Below the pieces are notes generated by a model, which was not told the origin of the DNA, ran no database searches, and saw only the letters and a list, made by a program, of their open reading frames with translations. Position numbers and translations under genes: made by a program. This document shows, piece by piece, positions 19,938 to 27,557 of a DNA stretch of 64,000 nt. The DNA comes from Pseudomonas capsici (GTDB lineage: Bacteria > Pseudomonadota > Gammaproteobacteria > Pseudomonadales > Pseudomonadaceae). Numbering within the stretch: the first letter of the stretch is position 1; each line of letters starts with the position of its first letter. The stretch covers positions 248,001-312,000 of the forward strand of contig NZ_JAFGZD010000006.1 of the NCBI RefSeq assembly GCF_017165765.1. The letters are read 5' to 3'.

Positions 19938-20894
19938 TCAGGGTTTGGTGACGAGCTCGACAGGGGTTTCGATCACGCCATTGACGCTATCGACAGGCTG
20001 TTTCCTGACCAGCTTCAATGCTGCTTCGATACCGAAAACGGCCTGTCTGGCTGCGAACTGGTCAGCAGTGGCCAGCACTCGACCATCCTTGAGCATCGGC
20101 TTGATGGCATTGATATTGTCGTAACCGACTACAGCAACCTTGCCCGCCTTGCCTGCGGCACGAACCGCCGACACTGCGCCCAGTGCCATGCTGTCGTTGC
20201 CCGCCAGCAGCGCCTTGAGGTTCGGATATTCGTTGAGCATGGCAGAGGCAACGGCGTTACCCTTGTCGATTTCCCAGTTACCGGACTGCACGGAAACGAT
20301 CTTCAATTGCGCAGCTTCCATGGCGTCCTTGAAACCGGCAGTACGTTGCTGGGCATTGGTGGTGGTCGGCACACCTTCGATGATGCCGACTTCATCGCCT
20401 GCTTTCAGATCCTTGGCCAGGTACTCACCGACCAGACGAGCGCCCTTGCGGTTATCCGGGCCTACGAAAGGCACTTCGATGTTCTTGCTTTTCAGCACGG
20501 AGGCATCCAGCTGGTTATCAATGTTGACGACCTGGATACCGGCATCCATCGCCTTCTTGATCACCGGTACCAGAGCCTTTGAATCGGCCGGGGCAATGAC
20601 CAGTGCATCGACCCTGGAGACGATCATCTGTTCGACGATACGGATCTGGCTGGCCGTGTCGGACTCATCCTTGATGCCATTGGAAACCAGATCGAAGTCG
20701 TTGGAATGCTCTTTCTGATAGGCCTTGGCACCATCTTCCATGGTCCGGAAGAACTCGTTGGCCAGTGATTTCATGACCAGAGCGACCTTGGGCTTTTCAG
20801 CCTCCTGCGCATGGACGAAAGAGAGGGGCGTGACTGCCGTGGCGGCAGAGAGAATGGCGGCAGCGAGAAGACGTCCAGCGAATGGCAGCTTCAT
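19938..20894 (-). CDS. rbsB: Periplasmic D-ribose-binding protein
   Basis: 318 residues from the ATG at 20894 (ribosome site CGGAG). The signal peptide is cleaved after VHA (about residue 27). The mature part shows the type I periplasmic-binding fold: KVALVMKSLANEFFRTME, the VIAPADSKALVPVIKKA loop, and VVGYDNINAIKPML. It is the first gene of rbsBACRKD and carries the operator upstream. An A-rich AAAAATAA stretch at 20924-20917 lies upstream of the ribosome site and fits a Crc/Hfq catabolite-repression target. Confidence 0.95.
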   Translation of the reverse strand: MKLPFAGRLLAAAILSAATAVTPLSFVHAQEAEKPKVALVMKSLANEFFRTMEDGAKAYQKEHSNDFDLVSNGIKDESDTASQIRIVEQMIVSRVDALVIAPADSKALVPVIKKAMDAGIQVVNIDNQLDASVLKSKNIEVPFVGPDNRKGARLVGEYLAKDLKAGDEVGIIEGVPTTTNAQQRTAGFKDAMEAAQLKIVSVQSGNWEIDKGNAVASAMLNEYPNLKALLAGNDSMALGAVSAVRAAGKAGKVAVVGYDNINAIKPMLKDGRVLATADQFAARQAVFGIEAALKLVRKQPVDSVNGVIETPVELVTKP

Positions 20895-20961
20895 GAGTTC
20901 ATCTCCGATGTTGTGATTATTTTTCGGGCGAACGACGCAGGGTCGAACCTCGGGCTCGACA

Positions 20962-20975
20962 CGCAAACGTTTGCG
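20962..20975. promoter_or_regulatory. LacI-family operator, candidate RbsR site
   Basis: Perfect 14-bp palindrome CGCAAACGTTTGCG, centred 74 bp upstream of the rbsB start. The central AAACGTTT is the hallmark of LacI/PurR/RbsR operators. The only LacI-family gene in the window is rbsR, three genes downstream. Confidence 0.85.
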
Positions 20976-21155
20976 AGTGAGAACTATGAGAAAACCAGCA
21001 GCTTTTGTCAATTAACATAAAGCCAGCCGTCAGCCCTGCCGACCAGAAGAAAAGTCCATCGCGAAGCCAGAAACGAGACATGAAAATCAACAGACAGCGA
21101 TATATCCCTGAAGCAAAGTGATTGATCCTACATAAGAGTTGCGAAAGGTACGACA

Positions 21156-21455
21156 GTGAAATACTGTATGTCCGTACAGCAACCCAAGGGATCTTTTTTC
21201 GTGGCAAGACAAAGCGCAGCAGTGACCCCCTCCCTTCCCGGCTCCTATGAACGCCTTGGCATCCGGGTGCAAAAAATCATCAACTCGCCAACCGCCCAGA
21301 AAGCCAGGGCCGCGCTGATATTTCGCCAGCCTGACGAACCGGAAGACGACTGGGCCCAGTTGCTGGAAGAAATAGCCGAGAACGATAACGTCACCCTCGC
21401 CTGGCGCGATGACGGTGGCGTGCAGATTTTCTGGACATTGCCGAAGGAAGACTGA
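21156..21455 (+). CDS. DUF1654 domain protein
   Basis: 99 residues. The core YERLGIRVQKIINSPTAQKARAALIFRQP followed by DDWAQLLEEIAENDNVTLAW matches the Pseudomonas-restricted DUF1654 family of unknown function. The start is ambiguous: GTG at 21156 has AAAGG 7 bases upstream, while ATG at 21168 has no ribosome site. The stop is 4 bp before the endonuclease gene, so the two are probably one transcript. A link to nucleic acid metabolism is suggested only by that partner. Confidence 0.8.
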   Translation: MKYCMSVQQPKGSFFVARQSAAVTPSLPGSYERLGIRVQKIINSPTAQKARAALIFRQPDEPEDDWAQLLEEIAENDNVTLAWRDDGGVQIFWTLPKED

Positions 21456-21459
21456 CGGC

Positions 21460-22161
21460 ATGATGGTTCGATTTTCTACCCTGCTCTGCACCACCCTGCT
21501 CCTCATTGCTCCACTGACCGTACAAGCCGATGCTCCGCGAACATTCAGCGAGGCGAAAAAAATCGCCTGGGGCCTCTATGCGCCTCAAGCGACCGAGTTC
21601 TATTGCGGCTGCAAATACACGGGCAATCAGGTTGACCTTGCAGCCTGTGGCTACGTACCACGCAAGAACGCCAACCGCGCCAAACGCATCGAGTGGGAAC
21701 ATATCGTGCCCGCCTGGCAGATTGGCCATCAGCGCCAGTGCTGGCAGGACGGCGGTCGAAAAAACTGCGCAAAGAACGACGACATCTATAAGCGTGCCGA
21801 GGCTGACTTGCACAATCTGGTGCCGAGCATCGGAGAGGTAAACGGTGACCGGAGCAACTTCAGTTTTGGCTGGCTGCCCGAACAGAAAGGCCAGTACGGT
21901 TCCTGCCTGACACAAGTGGACTTCAAGGCGAAAAAGGTCATGCCACGCCCTTCGATCCGCGGCATGATCGCACGCACTTACTTCTATATGAGCAAGCAAT
22001 ACAACTTGCGGCTGTCACGCCAGGATCAGCAGCTCTATCAGGCCTGGAACAAGACCTATCCGGTTCAGGAATGGGAGCGTCAGCGCAATCAGCGGGTTGC
22101 CTGTGTGATGGGCCGCGGCAACGACTTCGTGGGGCCGGTGAATCTCAAATCCTGTAGCTGA
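21460..22161 (+). CDS. endA: Periplasmic endonuclease I
   Basis: 233 residues. The signal peptide MMVRFSTLLCTTLLLIAPLTVQA is cleaved near residue 24. The His-Cys box-like catalytic region is visible as KRIEWEHIVPAW followed by DLHNLVPSIGEVNGDRSNFSF, matching the EndA/Vvn family of non-specific DNases/RNases. Several cysteines (FYCGCKY, QCWQDGGRKNC) fit the disulfides known in Vvn. It probably degrades incoming DNA in the periplasm. A second ATG three bases downstream is an equally possible start. Confidence 0.93.
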   Translation: MMVRFSTLLCTTLLLIAPLTVQADAPRTFSEAKKIAWGLYAPQATEFYCGCKYTGNQVDLAACGYVPRKNANRAKRIEWEHIVPAWQIGHQRQCWQDGGRKNCAKNDDIYKRAEADLHNLVPSIGEVNGDRSNFSFGWLPEQKGQYGSCLTQVDFKAKKVMPRPSIRGMIARTYFYMSKQYNLRLSRQDQQLYQAWNKTYPVQEWERQRNQRVACVMGRGNDFVGPVNLKSCS

Positions 22162-22500
22162 GCACTCCTGAATATCCGTTTGAGCAGTTTTCGATGAGTA
22201 ATCCATGCATCTGGATAAGGCACTTCGCCACTCATCGGACAACTGTTCAGTTGGATCCAAAACAATGTAATTTCCCTCATCGCGCCCCGCCCGACTCATG
22301 ACCGCATCTGCCCGGCAGCATTGCAATACGGGCAACATACCGGACAGGACGCTAGAGAACCGCAGTCCGATCAGAACCGTCTGAAGTAATTGCAACCCTG
22401 TATCGATCTCGAAATGAAGTAGCAATGCGCCCCAGCTACCTGTACCCGCACGTACTCATTTTCAGATGGCGTAACCTCTACGCCCAACAGGCAGGCATGA
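22162..22500. other. Intergenic region without recognisable features
   Basis: About 340 bp between endA and the DUF6555-like gene. No gene, terminator with a T-run, or repeat stands out. It must contain the promoter for the downstream gene, but I cannot place it. Confidence 0.4.
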
Positions 22501-22737
22501 ATGACAACTCAAACGGAATTTGAAATCCATTATCAGTTCAAGGGCGAAGCTCGCCAGTTTCTGCATCAAGCCCTGCTGCTCAGCCAAAGCGACGCCCTTC
22601 ATATCGCCACATTGCACGCCGGAGTAGGCACTGTCAGCGACAATGTATCGGCTGGCCCCATACGCCTGGCGATCTTGCAGGCGCAAGGTTTTGGGGTGAC
22701 ACAAGTGCATTGGAAGAAAAGCTCTGCAAACATTTAA
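22501..22737 (+). CDS. DUF6555-like small protein
   Basis: 78 residues: FEIHYQFKGEARQFLHQALLLSQSDALHIATLHAGVG resembles a Pseudomonas small-protein family annotated as DUF6555 (recalled, not searched). It is soluble, with a beta-strand start followed by a helix that contains a conserved-looking HIATLHAGV segment. The function is unknown. It converges with map, separated by a hairpin. Confidence 0.65.
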   Translation: MTTQTEFEIHYQFKGEARQFLHQALLLSQSDALHIATLHAGVGTVSDNVSAGPIRLAILQAQGFGVTQVHWKKSSANI

Positions 22738-22755
22738 GCCTCTCTGAAAATGAAA

Positions 22756-22774
22756 CCGGCCCTTCAAGGGCCGG
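22756..22774. terminator. Bidirectional hairpin between convergent genes
   Basis: CCGGCCCT-TCA-AGGGCCGG, an 8-bp perfect GC stem flanked by GAAA and CTTC. It separates the DUF6555-like gene and map. Confidence 0.75.
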
Positions 22775-22788
22775 CTTCATCAATGCGC

Positions 22789-23580
22789 TCAGATCGGAGC
22801 GTAATTGCCCGTGCCATCAGGCCAGGGCGTCAGCAATTCGAACCCCGTCTGAGTCACGGCAACCATATGCTCCCATTGGGCGGACAATGACAGGTCACGT
22901 GTCAGCACCGTCCAGCCATCCGCCAGAGCCTTGGTTTCCGGCCTGCCGGCGTTGATCATCGGCTCGATGGTAAACACCATTCCCGGCTTGAGCTTGAGGC
23001 CCTTGCCAGCAGTGCCGTAGTGCAGAACCTGCGGCTCTTCGTGATAAGTGCGGCCGATGCCATGACCGCAATACTCGCGCACGACACTGAAGCCTTCGCG
23101 ATGAGCTACCGTCTGGATGGCGTGACCGATATCACCCAGCGTGGCCCCCGGGCGCACGGCATGAATACCGGCACGAGTGGCTTCATAGGTGGTCTCCACC
23201 AGTCGCTTGGCCAGCGGACTGACTTCACCCACCAGATACATGCGACTGGTGTCGCCGTACCAGCCGTCCTTGATGACCGCCACGTCGATATTGACGATAT
23301 CGCCGTCCTTGAGAATGTCGTTCGGCGAAGGAATACCGTGACAGACCACGGCATTGGGCGAAATGCAGGTGGTCTTGGTGAAGCCGTGATAGCCCACGTT
23401 CGCCGGAATGACTTTCAGCTCTTTAACGATGTATTCGTTGCAGATGTCGTCAAGGGCTTCGGTACTGACACCAGCCTTCACATGAGGCGCAATCATTGCC
23501 AGTACTTCGGCAGCCATCCGGCCTGCAATGCGCAGCTGGACCAGATCCTGCTCGGTCTTGAGCGTGATACCGCGACTCAT
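22789..23580 (-). CDS. map: Type I methionine aminopeptidase (second-copy type, paired with a ParD-like gene)
   Basis: 263 residues, complete. The metal ligands are visible: two Asp (NIDVAVIKDGWYGDTSRMY), His in CGHGIGRTYHEEP, Glu in FTIEPMIN and Glu in WEHMVAVT. The enzyme removes initiator methionine. It is not next to rpsB, where the housekeeping map normally lies, so it is probably an additional paralogue. Its start overlaps the stop of a ParD-like gene by 4 bp (ATGA), implying coupled translation. The partner suggests conditional or regulated use. Confidence 0.93.
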   Translation of the reverse strand: MSRGITLKTEQDLVQLRIAGRMAAEVLAMIAPHVKAGVSTEALDDICNEYIVKELKVIPANVGYHGFTKTTCISPNAVVCHGIPSPNDILKDGDIVNIDVAVIKDGWYGDTSRMYLVGEVSPLAKRLVETTYEATRAGIHAVRPGATLGDIGHAIQTVAHREGFSVVREYCGHGIGRTYHEEPQVLHYGTAGKGLKLKPGMVFTIEPMINAGRPETKALADGWTVLTRDLSLSAQWEHMVAVTQTGFELLTPWPDGTGNYAPI

Positions 23581-23819
23581 GAGGCCACCCGCACAACCGG
23601 CAAGATATCGGAAGCCTGGGCAGTCAGCACGGTGCCACCTGCACCTTCGGCACGAATCAGCATCTGACAGATTTCGCTGTAATCGAGTGTCGGATGAAGT
23701 TCGGCAAGCATGCCAATGCGCATCCAGTGTTCCGCCTGAGCGTTGATGGAACGGCTCAAGGCAACGCTGGCCGAGCGCAGATTGGCGTGCATGTGTTCAG
23801 AAATCTTTACCAGCCCCAT
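23577..23819 (-). CDS. ParD-like antitoxin-family protein
   Basis: 80 residues. The N-terminal half (MGLVKISEHMHANLRSASVALSRSINAQAEHWMRIGMLAEL) reads as a ribbon-helix-helix-type DNA-binding segment and matches the ParD_like family by pattern. No ParE-like toxin follows; the next gene is a methionine aminopeptidase, overlapped by 4 bp. A 28-bp near-perfect palindrome starts 18 bp upstream of its ATG, as expected for an autoregulating antitoxin-type repressor. Function beyond probable DNA binding is unknown. Confidence 0.8.
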   Translation of the reverse strand: MGLVKISEHMHANLRSASVALSRSINAQAEHWMRIGMLAELHPTLDYSEICQMLIRAEGAGGTVLTAQASDILPVVRVAS

Positions 23820-23836
23820 AACTCACCTCATATGGA

Positions 23837-23864
23837 ATATACGAATCATATATGTTTCGTATAT
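23837..23864. promoter_or_regulatory. 28-bp near-perfect palindrome, candidate ParD-like operator
   Basis: Outer arms ATATACGAA (23837-23845) and TTCGTATAT (23856-23864) are perfect, and the centre holds the self-complementary CATATATG (23847-23854); 26 of 28 bases obey the dyad. It lies between the ParD-like ATG (23819) and the upstream ORF. AT-rich content also suits a promoter -10 region. Confidence 0.75.
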
Positions 23865-23897
23865 CAGCAAGCAAGTCGGGACTGGAAACACCGGCTA

Positions 23898-24092
23898 TCA
23901 GGCGACAGCGGCTGTGCAGCGATCGTCGCCATGGCGGGTTTCAGTGACGGACATCGAGCCATGCGGCTCATCGAAATTGAACTGGCGCAGCGCGGTTGCC
24001 AGGGCAAGGAAATCTTCGCGCTGCATCTCGTTGACCAGCAGAGCGCCGAAGGAGTGGTGAGTGATCGAACCTTGCAATGCATTCAGGGACAT
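23898..24092 (-). CDS. Small ORF behind a LexA-type box
   Basis: 64 residues (MSLNALQGSITHHSFGALLVNEMQ...). It is soluble, and the helical centre EDFLALATALRQFNFDEP looks like a structured small protein. GAGG lies 5 bases before the ATG. A CTGT-N8-ACAG site is 20 bp upstream, so it may be DNA-damage inducible. I do not recognise the family. It is followed by the ParD-like gene on the same strand 78 bp downstream, so readthrough would join the three genes. An overlapping alternative frame (24082-23864) is less convincing. Confidence 0.55.
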   Translation of the reverse strand: MSLNALQGSITHHSFGALLVNEMQREDFLALATALRQFNFDEPHGSMSVTETRHGDDRCTAAVA

Positions 24093-24109
24093 GACGACCT
24101 CGTTACCGG

Positions 24110-24131
24110 ATACTGTTCTTATATACAGTAT
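24110..24131. promoter_or_regulatory. Candidate LexA (SOS) box
   Basis: ATACTGT-TCTTATAT-ACAGTAT: 7-bp arms containing the gamma-proteobacterial LexA core CTGT-N8-ACAG with an AT-rich spacer. On the minus strand it overlaps a possible -10 (TACTGT), 17 bases after TTGTGC, which fits repression of the 64-residue ORF. Confidence 0.7.
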
Positions 24132-24136
24132 TCATA

Positions 24137-24161
24137 GAGCAGGCCCGGCACAAGCCTGCTC
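24137..24161. repeat. Inverted repeat, REP-like or terminator
   Basis: GAGCAGGC-N9-GCCTGCTC, perfect 8-bp arms followed by GCGACGAAT, a tail that resembles Pseudomonas REP sequences. It is 32 bp past the dpkA stop and just upstream of the LexA box. Confidence 0.5.
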
Positions 24162-24192
24162 GCGACGAATGGTCATTCAATGCCGCCCTCGA

Positions 24193-25227
24193 TCACGACC
24201 TGGCCAGCGCCTGCAGCCGCTCCCAGTCGCTCGCATCGATAGGTATGCCATCGACCAGTGACCGGGCACGCAAAGCATGGCGGCGATCGCCTGGAATTCG
24301 CTCCTGCCCTGCTCCGCGCATCTGCCTGACAAGCTCTTCGCTGCGCTGGGCAAAATGTTGCCCACTGCCGCCCCTGTCCGGATCGATGACGATAAGCAAC
24401 TGCCCGGTCCAGGGCGTCTGGGCACCGGGGTGTTTCGACCAGTCGAACTCGAACGAGAAATTCCCGCCGGTCAGCCCGGCGGCCAGCAACTCCACCATCA
24501 TGGACAGCGCCGAGCCCTTGTAGCCACCGAACGGCAACAGCGCACCGCCATCGAGAATGGCCTTGGGGTCTTCGGTGGGGTGCCCATTGCGATCCACGCC
24601 CATGCCCGCTGGAAGCATCCGCCCTTCCCGTGCGGCGATCTGGACATCGCCATGGGCGATGGCGCTGGTCGCCAGATCGAACACCACGGGCTCGCCACCG
24701 GCACGGGGTGCCGCGAAGGCAATCGGGTTGGTGCCAAACAGCGGTTGTTGCGCGCCATGGGGCACGACGCAGGTCATGCTGTTGACCACACTCAGTGCCA
24801 CAAGACCTTGCTGGGCAAAGGGTTCGACATCCAGCCATAACGCCGCGAAATGATGGGAGTTGCGAATCGCCAGAATTGCGATCCCGGCATTGGCGACCTT
24901 TTCGAGAAGCAGCGAGCGAGCAGCCTCCAGGGCCGGCTGGGCAAAGCCATTGCCGGCATCGACTCTGACGAAGGCCGCGGCCACATCCTCGACCACAGGC
25001 ACGGCCTGACCATCGACCCAGCCACTGGCCAGGGACGACAGGTAGCCTGGAATACGAAAGATGCCATGACTGTGAGAGCCATCGCGTTGTGCGCTGGCGC
25101 AGTTTTCAGCCAGTACGCGAGCGGCCTGCGGCGAAACACCATGCACCATGAATATCTGCTGAAGCAGGTCGGCCAGTTGCTGATACGAAACGCTCATGGC
25201 CTGGTCATTATCACGAGTTGCGGACAT
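24193..25227 (-). CDS. dpkA: Delta1-piperideine-2-carboxylate / delta1-pyrroline-2-carboxylate reductase
   Basis: 344 residues from the ATG at 25227, with GGAG 6 bases upstream. It belongs to the malate/L-lactate/sulfolactate dehydrogenase fold: NCASAQRDGSHSHGIFRIPGY near the N-terminus, IRNSHHFAALW, FGTNPIAFAAPR and LPFGGYKGSALSMMVELLAAGLTGG. It strongly resembles the characterised P. syringae and P. putida DpkA (from memory), an NADPH enzyme that makes L-pipecolate in D-lysine catabolism and L-proline from pyrroline-2-carboxylate. It appears monocistronic and divergent from fecR. Confidence 0.9.
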   Translation of the reverse strand: MSATRDNDQAMSVSYQQLADLLQQIFMVHGVSPQAARVLAENCASAQRDGSHSHGIFRIPGYLSSLASGWVDGQAVPVVEDVAAAFVRVDAGNGFAQPALEAARSLLLEKVANAGIAILAIRNSHHFAALWLDVEPFAQQGLVALSVVNSMTCVVPHGAQQPLFGTNPIAFAAPRAGGEPVVFDLATSAIAHGDVQIAAREGRMLPAGMGVDRNGHPTEDPKAILDGGALLPFGGYKGSALSMMVELLAAGLTGGNFSFEFDWSKHPGAQTPWTGQLLIVIDPDRGGSGQHFAQRSEELVRQMRGAGQERIPGDRRHALRARSLVDGIPIDASDWERLQALARS

Positions 25228-25445
25228 CAAAAGCTCCGGCGTCAAGATTGAAAAAGCAAGTATCGGCCTGTCTGAAAATATCGCAGCGCACTTCAGGGAA
25301 AACTTTTACACCGTGTTTTACATCAATGAGAGCCGATCACATTCACGATGAAATACTCCTCTAACTGATACTCAATAGCCATACATTGTTCTCTCCAATA
25401 GACATCAGGAGGTAGAATGCCCCCACGGTAGACACCGGAGAGCCA

Positions 25446-26471
25446 ATGAGCGCCCCCATCCTCAGCGAAGCAGAATATGACGCGATAACCGATGCCGCCG
25501 CGCATTGGTGCATGCGCCTGCATGCCGACGACTGCACGGATGCCGAGCGAAAGGCTTTCAATCAGTGGCTCAACGCCCATCCACAGCATGCAATCGAGTA
25601 CGAAGCCATGCTGGAGATATGGGATATTTCCGAACAGGTCACTCCAGTCAATCCGGCTCCGGTGATCGAGATACCGCCTCAAGCCCCCAAGGCCATGCCC
25701 CGTCGCAAAAGCTCGCGTCGTCACTACGCCGTGGCTGCCACGATTGCTGCCCTGGCGATTCCTCTGGCAGGTATTGTCGGCTGGAATCAAGGCTGGATTC
25801 CCGACACTTACGACACCTACGAAGCACAGGACGCCACCCGGGTCGTCACCATGGCCGACGGCAGCCGCGTCGAGCTGAATCTGGGCACGCAACTGACTTA
25901 CGCCAATTACAAGGATCGACGCAGCGTTACCCTGGAAAAGGGCGAGGCATTCTTTGAAGTCGCCCATGACAGCACTCATCCGTTCGTGGTCAAGGCAGGC
26001 CAGGGCAGCGTCAAGGTGACCGGCACCCGCTTCAATGTCTGGATGTATCAGGAGCAGGTACGGGTCATGCTGGTCGACGGTTCGGTGCAGATCTGCAGCG
26101 ACCGTTCACAGCCCGGCACTGGTTATCGCCTGGAACCGGGCATGCAGGCCAGCTACAAGCCGGGCGATGTCCAACCAAAAATCAGTGAAACCCACAGCGG
26201 CGACACCAGCCTGGCCTGGCGCAATGGCAAGCTGATCTTCAATGATCTGCCACTCAGCCAGGCCCTGCCCCTGATAAACCGCTACCTCCCGACGCCGATC
26301 CTGCTGGCGGATAACGCCACGGGGGCCATTCGCCTGGGTGGTAGTTACAACACTCAGGACATGTCGAACCTGCTGACCTCACTGCCCAAAGTGCTGCCGG
26401 TTTTTGTCACCCGCAATCAGGAAGGCAACCCTGTCCTTAACAGACGCCCTTCGGCAACGCCGAAAGGCTGA
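25446..26471 (+). CDS. FecR-family anti-sigma/sensor protein without adjacent sigma factor or receptor
   Basis: 341 residues. It has an N-terminal FecR_N region (residues 10-65: AAHWCMRLHADDCTDAERKAFNQWL), a single membrane helix at about 97-117 (YAVAATIAALAIPLAGIVGW), then a periplasmic FecR domain (RVVTMADGSRVELNLGTQLTY to GTRFNVWMYQEQVRV) and an STN-like C-terminal part. FecR proteins relay signals from a TonB-dependent receptor to an ECF sigma factor. Neither partner is next to it, so it is an orphan or works with distant genes. GGAGAG precedes the ATG. Confidence 0.9.
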   Translation: MSAPILSEAEYDAITDAAAHWCMRLHADDCTDAERKAFNQWLNAHPQHAIEYEAMLEIWDISEQVTPVNPAPVIEIPPQAPKAMPRRKSSRRHYAVAATIAALAIPLAGIVGWNQGWIPDTYDTYEAQDATRVVTMADGSRVELNLGTQLTYANYKDRRSVTLEKGEAFFEVAHDSTHPFVVKAGQGSVKVTGTRFNVWMYQEQVRVMLVDGSVQICSDRSQPGTGYRLEPGMQASYKPGDVQPKISETHSGDTSLAWRNGKLIFNDLPLSQALPLINRYLPTPILLADNATGAIRLGGSYNTQDMSNLLTSLPKVLPVFVTRNQEGNPVLNRRPSATPKG

Positions 26472-26735
26472 TCGTTTTACTCCCGCAACTTTTCCTTTGC
26501 AACCAATGCAAATGCGAAGCATTTTCACAGATTTTTGAATGATCCCCCGGTATGATCCGGGCGTGCGTGTTGCTTTTCTCGACCCGGGAAGCTGCCGTCG
26601 TCCGTGCAAAATCACATTTTTATGTTTTTTTTGCGTTCAAAGATGAGTTTTTCAGGCCCTCGTTCGTCATTAGTAATGAGTTTCGTTCACACCACACAAT
26701 GAGCCGCACCTGAAAAAGCCTGAAAAGGAGTTTGC

Positions 26736-27128
26736 ATGTTCAATCGTCAAGGAATTACAACCCGCACGATGCTCCGGCAGACGGCCCTTTCTGCCCAGGC
26801 AGAATCGCCCGCCACAGAAACCGATCGTCCCGGCAATGAACATATAAGGCTGCTGCTGAAAAGTTTTGGTCTGCGCACCAGCCTGGTCAGACTGAAGGTG
26901 CTGGATGCGCTGCTGGCGGCCAATGACGAAGGCCAGGCCCTGGGAGTACGGGGTGTACACAGCCAGTTGCTGCGACTCGATGTTCCGTTGTCTTTTCTCA
27001 GTGTCCGCGAGGTGCTCAAACGCTTGTGCGATGAAGGCGTTATCAATCTCAATGCGGACAAGACTTACAGCCTGCACCCTCGCGCCTGGGAATGGCTGAA
27101 CGAATCAGACAAGGATTGCACCCCTTGA
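26736..27128 (+). CDS. Fur-like winged-helix protein (Fe/Zn uptake regulation-like)
   Basis: 130 residues. After a variable N-terminus (about 35 residues), IRLLLKSFGLRTSLVRLKVLDALL followed by GVRGVHSQLLRLDVPLSFLSVREVLKRLCDEGVI reads like the Fur DNA-binding domain (helix 2-4). The C-terminal dimerisation domain with its His/Asp/Glu metal sites is absent, as the chain stops about 25 residues after the wing. It is therefore unlikely to sense metal like Fur itself. AAAAGGAG precedes the ATG. The 260-bp AT-rich upstream gap has a perfect AAATGC-GAA-GCATTT repeat at 26510-26524. Confidence 0.7.
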   Translation: MFNRQGITTRTMLRQTALSAQAESPATETDRPGNEHIRLLLKSFGLRTSLVRLKVLDALLAANDEGQALGVRGVHSQLLRLDVPLSFLSVREVLKRLCDEGVINLNADKTYSLHPRAWEWLNESDKDCTP

Positions 27129-27152
27129 GGCGAAGATGCAGGACAGCGAATC

Positions 27153-27341
27153 TCAGCGCTTGACCTTGCGTCGCATGATGCCGTTCAGAATGACCACGAT
27201 CACGGCCACGCTGATGGCAATGTACTGGAAGGTCTTCTCACTCAGCACACCCGTATTCTGCAGGTGTGACAGCCCCAGCATGATCGCCATGACGGACAGG
27301 ATGATCAGAATGGAATAAATCAAGCGTTGCTTGTTGGTCAT
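27153..27341 (-). CDS. Small inner-membrane protein with two helices
   Basis: 62 residues from the ATG at 27341, with AGGAA 6 bases upstream. Two hydrophobic segments (about 7-24 and 39-55) are followed by a basic tail RRKVKR, which predicts a membrane hairpin with a cytoplasmic C-terminus. No family recognised. It converges with the Fur-like gene and diverges from the antiporter gene. Confidence 0.7.
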   Translation of the reverse strand: MTNKQRLIYSILIILSVMAIMLGLSHLQNTGVLSEKTFQYIAISVAVIVVILNGIMRRKVKR

Positions 27342-27557
27342 AACGGTTTCCTGAGTTCTCTGGACAGCATCGGCTCTGCGCAAATGCCCGCATATGGTAC
27401 GCCGATGCGCCGTTTCTGGCACCGCTCCCCCGCCTCATCGCAGCCTCTTTGACACACACAGGGCACAATTGAACATTGTTCTGTGAATCACGCATGGTTT
27501 AATGCCGCCCCTCAAGGTCGTTTATCGACTGTTCATGACTTGCCAAGGAGTTCTAAC

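Noticed and set aside
22015-22425. 136-codon frame antisense to the end of endA
   Set aside because: No ribosome site, overlaps endA, and shows no recognisable family.
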